Part shown: positions 1 to 4,843 of the stretch, piece by piece | Numbering within the stretch: position 1 is the stretch's first letter | Layout: every line of letters starts with the position of its first letter | Source: CAYVLI01 sp964452105 [NCBI: uncultured Nitrospinota bacterium] | Lineage (GTDB): Bacteria; JAUXIQ01 | Assembly: GCA_964452105.1 (NCBI GenBank) | Contig: CAYVLI010000025.1 | Span: 1-6,379, forward strand | Direction: 5' to 3' | Length of the DNA: 6,379 bases | Translations under genes and position numbers: made by a program | Notes under the pieces: model-generated | Told to the model about the DNA's origin: nothing | The model's input: only the letters and a program-made list of their open reading frames with translations | Database searches by the model: none

Positions 1-460
1 CGGTGCCCCCGCTCGAGCCGCCTGGGATTCGCTCCAGGTCCCAGGGGTTCCTTGTAGGAGGCGTGACTACGCCGAAGGCGAACTCATGGGTGTTGGTTTT
101 TCCCATTATCACAGCGCCTGCGGCTTTGAGCTTTTTTACGGTGGTGGCGTCGTAGTCGGGTATGAAGTCCTTTAACACTCTGGAGCCGCCGGTGGTAAGG
201 ACTCCCCGGGTGTAGTAGATGTCCTTTATTCCCAGGGGGATGCCGTGGAGAGGACCTCGATAGTTTCCCGCCCCGATTTCTTTTTCCGCTTCTGCGGCTG
301 ATCGACGTGCTTCCTGTTGGCAGACGGTGACGAATGCTCTGGTGCGTCCGTCTATCTCTTCTATTCGGCTTAACGCTGCTTCCACTACCTCCACCGGGGA
401 GACTTCCTTATTTTTTATCAGCTCCGACAGCGTCGAGATCGTATGCTCTTTAAGATCCAT
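1..460 (-). CDS. GatA-like amidase-signature enzyme, N-terminal part (runs off left edge)
   Basis: This is the first 153 codons of an amidase-signature (AS) family enzyme, which hydrolyses or transfers amide nitrogen; the family includes the GatA subunit of Asp/Glu-tRNA amidotransferase. The start is ATG at 460, with a strong GGAGGAG ribosome site (468-474) seven bases upstream. The visible part contains the AS hallmarks: HGIPLGIKD, with the catalytic Lys at residue 79, the same position as in bacterial GatA; TTGGS at 89-93; a GKTNTHEFAFG block at 120-130; and PGGSSGG at 146-152, which holds the cis-Ser. The Ser nucleophile lies beyond the window. The stretch between HEFAFG and TRNPWD is shorter than in canonical GatA, where I recall an MGSSTENSAYGPTRNPW-type sequence, and looks more like stand-alone amidases. 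True GatA is therefore not certain. The gene is directly downstream of a GatC-like gene and almost surely cotranscribed with it. No gatB is visible here. Confidence 0.9.
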   Translation of the reverse strand, partial: MDLKEHTISTLSELIKNKEVSPVEVVEAALSRIEEIDGRTRAFVTVCQQEARRSAAEAEKEIGAGNYRGPLHGIPLGIKDIYYTRGVLTTGGSRVLKDFIPDYDATTVKKLKAAGAVIMGKTNTHEFAFGVVTPPTRNPWDLERIPGGSSGGT

Positions 461-461
461 C

Positions 462-680
462 TCACTTCTCCTCCGGCAAGAGGATAGTATAGAGGGGCTC
501 CAGCTCGCCGAGGTCTAAGTTTTCAAGCTCGCGAAGGGCCGAGAGTAGCCCGTCCAGCCGGTTTGCGCACAGGCCGAGTTCTTCATCGGTCATATTTATT
601 CCGGCAACGTCCCGGGCCACAATTTTTAGCGCCTCAGGAGACAGCGCGCTCCGTTCCCCTTGATTTTCGGGTCCTGCCAT
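462..680 (-). CDS. Small GatC/AtzG-like amidase partner subunit
   Basis: This 72-residue protein resembles GatC, the small subunit that wraps around GatA and stabilises the amidotransferase, or the AtzG-type partner of non-tRNA amidases. Visible support is the pattern of a short N-terminal region, an 'MTDEEL' helix start at 30-35, a helix with heptad-like leucines (RLDGLLSALRELENLDL, 41-57), and a Glu-Pro at 61-62 where GatC has its conserved EP, followed by a short acidic tail. A GAGGGG ribosome site (689-694) lies eight bases before ATG 680. The TGA stop (464-462) is one base from the amidase ATG, so the two are translationally coupled. The family assignment comes mainly from size, shape and this coupling, since GatC proteins are poorly conserved. 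Whether it is GatC proper or a partner of a hydrolytic amidase cannot be decided without the rest of the amidase and a gatB search. Confidence 0.75.
   Translation of the reverse strand: MAGPENQGERSALSPEALKIVARDVAGINMTDEELGLCANRLDGLLSALRELENLDLGELEPLYTILLPEEK
468..474 (-). promoter_or_regulatory. Ribosome binding site of the amidase, inside the GatC-like gene
   Basis: The complement reads GGAGGAG, seven bases before ATG 460, and lies within the last codons of the GatC-like gene. It fixes the amidase start and shows that the pair is coupled. The last ten bases up to and including the ATG (AAGTGAGATG) are the same in front of both genes of the pair. Confidence 0.75.
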
Positions 681-763
681 CTCACTTTCCCCTCTTATCT
701 ATGAGTTCATCTGGAAACGTATTTTGAGTGTGTCTTGAAAAAGTGGTTGTAGTAAAACAAAAA

Positions 764-817
764 CTGTAGGAGCGCCTTCCAGGCGCGAAAAATCGCGGCA
801 AGATGCCGCTCCTACAG
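764..817. repeat. REP-like palindromic element with two internal hairpins
   Basis: Perfect 11-bp inverted ends (CTGTAGGAGCG at 764-774 and its complement at 807-817) enclose two smaller perfect hairpins: gcgcc/ggcgc (772-776 with 782-786) and gcggca/tgccgc (795-800 with 804-809, loop aga). The TGTAGGAGCG termini resemble widespread bacterial REP-type elements, which are moved in trans by RAYT transposases. No such transposase is present in this window. It lies about 85 bases upstream of the GatC-like gene and could fold as a cruciform or a branched RNA. Confidence 0.85.
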
Positions 818-895
818 GGGGCTTGAGGAATCCAGGAAATTTCAGGTAATCGTGAAAACCCCGGAATATCTACTTTTTCAGGGTTCACTTTGAAT

Positions 896-915
896 AAGTC
901 CTGTAGAATACTGCT
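896..915. repeat. Degenerate 20-bp direct repeat, copy A
   Basis: The sequence aagtcctgtagaatactgct matches 1037-1056 at 17 of 20 positions in the same orientation. It is probably a remnant of a dispersed intergenic repeat. No function can be assigned. Confidence 0.4.
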
Positions 916-1036
916 TCTTCATTTGGATGATCTTTTTTCCCCTCTCCTGATTGAGCCTTCTCTACAATGAGAAGATAGTGGAAGTCAGTGGTAGTAAGCA
1001 AGCATTTTTTGGGATGGCTTTAAGTGAGTCCTAAAA

Positions 1037-1056
1037 AAGTCCTGTATGATACTGTT
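1037..1056. repeat. Degenerate 20-bp direct repeat, copy B
   Basis: The sequence aagtcctgtatgatactgtt is the second copy of the repeat at 896-915, with three differences. Similarity fades outside this core, apart from a few flanking bases. Confidence 0.4.
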
Positions 1057-1079
1057 TCGTTTTTACGTTTAGTGTCTGG

Positions 1080-1162
1080 TGTCATTCCCGCGAAAGCGGG
1101 AATACAGTATTCTCAGTGGCTTGCACCCTGCCTGGATTCCCCGGTCGAGCCGGGGAATGACA
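1080..1162. repeat. Two-hairpin inverted repeat with TGTCATTCCC ends
   Basis: Ten-base inverted ends (tgtcattccc at 1080-1089 and gggaatgaca at 1153-1162) bracket two perfect hairpins: attcccgc-GAAA-gcgggaat (1084-1103, a GNRA-type tetraloop) and attccccgg-tcgag-ccggggaat (1136-1158). Sequences of the form GTCATTCCCGCGAAAGCGGGAAT are common dispersed repeats in many proteobacterial genomes. This is general recall, not a search result. The element is a likely non-autonomous mobile repeat and may also act as a transcription barrier between units. Confidence 0.8.
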
Positions 1163-1301
1163 GAGAGCAGGCTTTTTCAGGATCCTCTTTAAACATATGG
1201 TGAACAGAGTTGAAAAGATAAAGACATAGATGATATAAGCCTCTCTCCATTTTCAAGACAAAAGACAGGCTTCTTTTTATACCGCTGGCCCTCCCTATTG
1301 C

Positions 1302-1370
1302 CGAGAGTAACATGCCGAAGGGAGAAAGCTCCCATATATTCAGGAGGTTTTAGTGGTTGAAATGATGAGG
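1302..1370 (+). repeat. 69-bp direct repeat, left copy (flanks the large secreted-protein gene)
   Basis: This copy is identical to 4701-4769 except at four positions (1304, 1314, 1325, 1331). The last 39 bases (1332-1370) match exactly. It contains a small hairpin, gggag-aaag-ctccc (1320-1333), and an AGGAGG (1342-1347) followed five bases later by GTG. Weaker similarity seems to continue some 30-40 bases to the left, with gaps. The two copies lie in the same orientation, 3399 bases apart, on either side of the 1440-4445 gene. Confidence 0.9.
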
Positions 1371-1383
1371 AGTTCAGGGTGTC

Positions 1384-1470
1384 ATGAGAAGAATTCTTTT
1401 ACTTCTTGCCAGGCCATACTTATCGAGCTTTTCCGGGGGCTACAGGTTTAACAATATCCTCATGGTGTGA
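1384..1470 (+). other. Possible remnant N-terminus of a lost plus-strand gene (28 residues)
   Basis: A short frame starting MRRILLLLARPYLSSF has the look of a protein N-terminus: basic, then leucine-rich. It begins just after the left 69-bp repeat and ends by overlapping the 3' end of the oppositely oriented large gene. It may be a truncated gene start or pure chance. No family can be named, and only the position and composition support it. Confidence 0.15.
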
Positions 1471-4445
1471 ATTACATCGAGGATGTTTATTATCCCGTTA
1501 TTATCGAGATCAACGGCACAGAGGCTAAAGGGTAATTCATCCATCCCTAACGTCAATCTTAGGGTCTTGATCATATCTAAAATATCGACCATGGAATCAC
1601 CGTCTGCATCCCCAGCTGTACAACTGGTCACTATGAAAGTGTCACTGTCCGATGCTCCATCGTTATCGGTAACAGTTACCGTTACGGTTACTGTAAATCC
1701 CCCACTAACGGAGTAGACATGACTTCCGAATATAGTATCGGCAGCTTGACCCACTAATCCGATGCCCACTGTGCCGTCGCCCCAATCTATCGAAGCGGTA
1801 TGGGTATCCCCGCTACCGGCATCTGTGAATGTAGCAGGAGGAAGGCGAACAGTATCCCCCTCATTTATCATTTGGTCTGGCCCTGCTTCAACTATTGGAG
1901 CTACGTTATTCACCGATACCATTAAGGTGTCACTGCTTGAAGCCCCATCATCATCGGCGACCGTCACGTGAACGGTATAAGTTCCATTGTCGGCATAGAT
2001 ATGATCGCCTGTTACGGTGCCTGAGCCGTTTGTTTCGTTTACAGTGCCGGTTTCTATAGGAGAGCCGTCATCCCAGTCAATTGTCGCTGTATGTGTATCG
2101 GCGCTGCCCGCATCTGTGAAGGTAGCTGAAAAGCCGACAGTATCACCTTCGTTAGCTGTTTGGTCTGCTCCTGCATCAACCATTGGAGCCGCATTGCTGA
2201 CAGTTATTATTAGGGTGTCACTGTCTGAAGCGCCGTCGTCATCAGTCACAGTAACTGAAATTGTATAAGTCCCATTGTTTGTGTATATATGGCTGCTGGT
2301 AACCCTTCCATTGATTTGGTTTACTGATCCAACTTCTACAGTGCTATCGCCCCAGTCTATCTGTGCGGTATGGGTATCCGCGCTCCCTCTATCGCTGAAT
2401 GTTCCAGAAATGTTGAATACTTCACCTTCTGTTACGGTTTGATCTACACCTACATTAATTATGGGGGCCACATTGTTCACTGTTACTATGAATGTATCGC
2501 TTCCTGACGCGCCGTCATTGTCTGTCACGGATACCATTACCGTATGAATTCCATTATCTGCATAAACATGGCTACCTGATATTGTATGATTGGTCTGATC
2601 TACCTGCCCCTGTTCTACCGTGCCGTCTCCCCAATCTATTGTCGCAGTGTGGGTATCAACGGTCCCAGCATCGAAGAATATGGCAGGGCCGAGACTAACC
2701 GCGTCCCCCTCGTTTGCGACTCGGTTTACTCCCGCATCAACGACTGGCACCGCGTTAGCCACCGTAATGGTAGACGTATCCATCCCCGATGCACCATCAT
2801 CATCGGTTACCTTGAGACCCACGGTGAATGTTCCATCATCTATGCAGGCATACGTTGTTGTCGCTCCTATTGCGTCGTCATATAGCCCATCGTTATCCAA
2901 ATCCCACTCGTAACTCTGTATTATGCCATCGTCTGTTGAGTTAGAGCCATCGAGTTGTATCTGCTGCCCTTCAGTGCAGTTATACGGCCCTCCAGCATTG
3001 GCTATAGGGAGAATGACGACAATGGTTGTTATTGGGGGTCCCGTAACTGGTCCAGTCTGATCACTGCCAATATTATAGGTGATGTTGTTGACAGTATCTC
3101 CCCGGTTTAGAAAATCACTTACGCTGACGGTGAAACTGACCTGACCTGTTTTGGCGGCAATCACTGTTCCAATATTCCAGGTGACCACGCCCCCACTCAC
3201 CGTGCCACCATCCGTAGCAGAGACAAAGGTAGTATCAGTTGGGACACTATCAGTTATTACCACCCCTGTTGCATTGCTGCCTCCCTCATTTGAATAAGTG
3301 ATTTTATAAGACAAGTTACCCCCTCTTCCCACAATAGAGGGAGCTTCTTTGGAAATGACCAGAACAGGCCCTACTTTAGTGGCATACTTGAGGTTGCCGT
3401 TAGTAGCATCATAATAGCTGATATGCGCGCGACCAGACTCATCTATGGCGAAAGAGGTATAATGGCCTATAGATCCTGCGCTGTCCACGGTTTCAGTTTG
3501 CCATGAGCCGGAGGAGTTGGTTGCATATTTAAGGTCATAGATGCCATAGCCAGCATGATAGCTGATATGTACCTTACCTGACGCGTCTACAGCGATAGAA
3601 CTAAAATAGCCGACGGCTCCAGTATTGTCTATGGTTTGAGTTTGCCACGAACCGGAGGAGTTGGTGGCATATTTGAGGGTACTGTTGTTACCATTAGGAG
3701 AATTATAGCTGATATGCACATTGCTTGACGCGTCTAAGGCTATGGAAGTATAAAGGCCGCCGACATCGCCCGTGCTGTCCACGGTTTGAGTTAGCCATGA
3801 GCCTGAGGAGTTGGTGGCATATTTAAGGGTACGGTTAATAATATCATAATAACTAATATGCACATAGCCTAACGCATCTAAAGCGATAGAGGTATATTCA
3901 CCGACGGCACCATGTTGCCCACCGGTATCCACGGTTTCAGTTTGCCATGAGCCTGAGGAGTTGGTGGCATACATAAGGTCACCGCCAGGACTATAATAAA
4001 AGCTGATATGTGCGCGGCCAGATTCGTCTACAGCGATGGAGGCGTTTGAACCCGCCCAGTGTACGATTTGAGTTAGCCATGAGCCGGAGGAATTGGTGGC
4101 ATACCTGAGGTTTTGGTTAGTTGAGTCTCGATAGCTGATATGGACGTGGCCGGATTCGTCTACAGCGATGGAAGTCTGCGAGCCGACATTGCCAGCCGAG
4201 GCTATGGTTTGAGTTAGCCATGAGCCGGAGGAGTTGGTGGCATACTTGAGGTCAAGGTTATCACCATCATAATAGCTGATGTGCACGTTGCCTGACGCGT
4301 CTAAGGCTATCGAAGTATAAAGGCCGACATCGACCGTACTGTCCACGGTTTCTATGGTCCAGGTTGCTGCCGCAGAACTCCATGGAAAGCCGAAGAGGAG
4401 AGTTACCATCAGGAGAGCAGAAAAAGGGGTCTTTTTATGGTTCAT
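1440..4445 (-). CDS. Large secreted protein: seven-repeat propeller, DUF11, five PKD domains, dockerin-like C-terminus
   Basis: This 1001-residue protein probably acts outside the cell in binding or adhesion; no catalytic motif is visible. In order: a signal peptide (MNHKK, hydrophobic core 8-20, Ala-rich cleavage region near 25-27); seven repeats of about 44-50 residues (about 45-356) with the pattern S-I-A-x-D-x-S-G-x-x-H-I-S-Y ... L-K-Y-A-T-N-S-S-G-S-W, beta-propeller-like; a DUF11-type domain (about 360-475, SKEAPSIVGRGG onward); five PKD domains (about 478-563, 565-656, 659-750, 752-847, 849-940) with WGDGT motifs near 605, 698, 791 and 888; and a dockerin-like pair of calcium loops (D946/D948/D950/D957 and D979/D981/N983/D990). 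The four cysteines fall as pairs, C490/C534 in PKD1 and C942/C976 before the calcium loops, which suggests disulfides. The start is ATG 4445 after an AAGGTGG ribosome site (4451-4457). It is transcribed alone, divergently from the iron-sulfur gene. By eye it is more AT-rich than the iron-sulfur gene and rich in Asn, Thr and Ser. Its partner or ligand is unknown. Confidence 0.92.
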   Translation of the reverse strand: MNHKKTPFSALLMVTLLFGFPWSSAAATWTIETVDSTVDVGLYTSIALDASGNVHISYYDGDNLDLKYATNSSGSWLTQTIASAGNVGSQTSIAVDESGHVHISYRDSTNQNLRYATNSSGSWLTQIVHWAGSNASIAVDESGRAHISFYYSPGGDLMYATNSSGSWQTETVDTGGQHGAVGEYTSIALDALGYVHISYYDIINRTLKYATNSSGSWLTQTVDSTGDVGGLYTSIALDASSNVHISYNSPNGNNSTLKYATNSSGSWQTQTIDNTGAVGYFSSIAVDASGKVHISYHAGYGIYDLKYATNSSGSWQTETVDSAGSIGHYTSFAIDESGRAHISYYDATNGNLKYATKVGPVLVISKEAPSIVGRGGNLSYKITYSNEGGSNATGVVITDSVPTDTTFVSATDGGTVSGGVVTWNIGTVIAAKTGQVSFTVSVSDFLNRGDTVNNITYNIGSDQTGPVTGPPITTIVVILPIANAGGPYNCTEGQQIQLDGSNSTDDGIIQSYEWDLDNDGLYDDAIGATTTYACIDDGTFTVGLKVTDDDGASGMDTSTITVANAVPVVDAGVNRVANEGDAVSLGPAIFFDAGTVDTHTATIDWGDGTVEQGQVDQTNHTISGSHVYADNGIHTVMVSVTDNDGASGSDTFIVTVNNVAPIINVGVDQTVTEGEVFNISGTFSDRGSADTHTAQIDWGDSTVEVGSVNQINGRVTSSHIYTNNGTYTISVTVTDDDGASDSDTLIITVSNAAPMVDAGADQTANEGDTVGFSATFTDAGSADTHTATIDWDDGSPIETGTVNETNGSGTVTGDHIYADNGTYTVHVTVADDDGASSSDTLMVSVNNVAPIVEAGPDQMINEGDTVRLPPATFTDAGSGDTHTASIDWGDGTVGIGLVGQAADTIFGSHVYSVSGGFTVTVTVTVTDNDGASDSDTFIVTSCTAGDADGDSMVDILDMIKTLRLTLGMDELPFSLCAVDLDNNGIINILDVIHTMRILLNL
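1667..1696. repeat. Five degenerate hexamers encoding Thr-Val repeats in PKD5
   Basis: Units cggtaa, cagtta, ccgtta, cggtta and ctgtaa lie head to tail and encode FTVTVTVTVT in the last PKD domain. The other PKD domains have a shorter strand here (for example YTISVTVTDDDG), so PKD5 carries one extra Thr-Val pair. A six-base slippage duplication explains this without a frameshift. Confidence 0.65.
3501..4245 (-). repeat. Six near-identical DNA units encoding the YATNSSGSW motif of the propeller
   Basis: A stretch of roughly 28 bases encoding YATNSSGSW recurs, with plus-strand copies starting at 3501, 3645, 3795, 3945, 4077 and 4218. Spacings are 144, 150, 150, 132 and 141 bases, all multiples of three. 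The copies differ by only a few bases (for example gagccggaggag versus gagcctgaggag), while the DNA between them has diverged much more. This points to tandem duplication with continuing gene conversion or strong local constraint. Confidence 0.85.
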
Positions 4446-4580
4446 GGTTCCACCTTTTGGAGGGTAACCTGAAACATATTTACACGCTTTTTTGACTTGA
4501 GCTCCGGGGGTTGTCCCAAAGTTCGGTGGAATTGACTGAGGTGCGATAGGCGCTTTTTATTTTATGCCACCCTCGACTGG

Positions 4581-4709
4581 ATGTCAAAGTTTTTCATTTT
4601 CGAACTTGGCACCCGGAAGGTACATGGTTACCCCCTCTCCAGCGAGCAGGAGCATGACGAGAGGTTTTTTCCGTATATCGTTGCCGACTTTCCATATTAT
4701 CGTGAGTAA
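4581..4709 (+). CDS. Possible small ORF, 42 residues, unknown function
   Basis: This frame starts MSKFFIFELG and ends FPYYRE, with a mixed composition of charged, aromatic and hydrophobic residues that looks protein-like. I do not recognise it. There is no good ribosome site just upstream of ATG 4581, and the frame is open back to about 4536, so it could also be the tail of an older, longer gene. Its last three codons (CGT GAG TAA) lie inside the right 69-bp repeat; the left copy reads CGA GAG TAA in the same frame, preceded by an unrelated sequence. An alternative plus-strand frame (4564-4752, ending HIFRRF) overlaps it, and only one of them, or neither, can be real. Confidence 0.25.
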   Translation: MSKFFIFELGTRKVHGYPLSSEQEHDERFFPYIVADFPYYRE

Positions 4710-4769
4710 CATACCGAAGGGAGGAAGCTTCCATATATTCAGGAGGTTTTAGTGGTTGAAATGATGAGG
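4701..4769 (+). repeat. 69-bp direct repeat, right copy (upstream of the iron-sulfur gene)
   Basis: Partner of 1302-1370 with four differences. The hairpin region here reads gggag-gaag-cttcc, so the left-copy G-C pair at stem position three becomes a G-U wobble in plus-strand RNA and the fold is kept. The segment also contains AGGAGG (4741-4746) and TTGAAA (4756-4761), the latter serving as a possible -35 box for the downstream gene. Confidence 0.9.
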
Positions 4770-4783
4770 TGAAATGGTAATAT
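4756..4783 (+). promoter_or_regulatory. Candidate sigma70-type promoter for the iron-sulfur gene
   Basis: TTGAAA (4756-4761), a 16-base spacer and an extended -10, TGgTAATAT (4775-4783), lie about 60 bases upstream of ATG 4844. The -35 matches consensus at five of six bases and the -10 at four of six, with the TG extension. The -35 lies inside the 69-bp repeat; the left copy has the same TTGAAA but no matching -10. Confidence 0.45.
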
Positions 4784-4830
4784 ACATACACGAATGCAAA
4801 CCCCTGCCTGCTACTGGATTTTAATGCATT

Positions 4831-4836
4831 AGGAGG
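4831..4836 (+). promoter_or_regulatory. Ribosome binding site of the iron-sulfur gene
   Basis: A perfect AGGAGG seven bases before ATG 4844 fixes this start over the internal ATG that follows three codons later. Confidence 0.85.
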
Positions 4837-4843
4837 GAAGAAG

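Larger units (their letters stand above)
681..1439. other. Gene-free, repeat-rich intergenic region
   Basis: No convincing protein gene was found in these roughly 760 bases. Open frames here (for example 682-888 and 1113-1313 on the minus strand) run straight through palindromic repeats and lack recognisable domains. The region contains the REP-like element at 764-817, a second two-hairpin repeat at 1080-1162, a degenerate 20-bp direct repeat (896-915 and 1037-1056), and the left 69-bp repeat (1302-1370). A 'ctttttcagg' motif occurs at about 873-882 and again near 1170-1179, and a partial inverse copy (cttgaaaaagtgg) lies near 735-747. This suggests that several old repeat elements have piled up here. 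No clear promoter for the GatC-like gene could be picked out. Confidence 0.6.
4446..4843. other. Divergent intergenic region between the secreted-protein and iron-sulfur genes
   Basis: About 400 bases between two divergent starts. It holds the right 69-bp repeat (4701-4769), a candidate promoter for the iron-sulfur gene (4756-4783), and overlapping short open frames, of which 4581-4709 looks most protein-like. For the minus-strand gene I see its ribosome site (AAGGTGG, 4451-4457) but no convincing -35/-10 pair. Confidence 0.6.

Noticed and set aside
327-518. 63-residue plus-strand open frame
   Set aside because: It is antisense to the amidase and GatC-like genes and has no supporting signals.
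1113-1313. 66-residue minus-strand open frame
   Set aside because: It runs through the 1080-1162 inverted repeat and the start of the left 69-bp repeat. No domain and no upstream ribosome site were seen.
1388-1397. AAGAATTCTT-type palindrome as terminator of the large gene
   Set aside because: The stem is very short and AT-rich and there is no clear U-tract context; not supportable as a terminator.
1483-2913. Several plus-strand open frames of 68-99 residues across the PKD region
   Set aside because: They mirror the repeated PKD coding sequence (Ser/Val/Pro-rich shadows at repeat spacing) and have no ribosome sites or domains.
3501-4245. Evenly spaced repeats considered as a CRISPR array
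   Set aside because: The spacings are 132-150 bases, all multiples of three, and the units sit in an open frame coding a protein motif.
4605-4640. Possible cyclic-di-GMP (GEMM) riboswitch-like string, ccggaaggtacatggttacc
   Set aside because: Only one short segment resembles part of the aptamer. The upstream conserved parts and pairing are missing.
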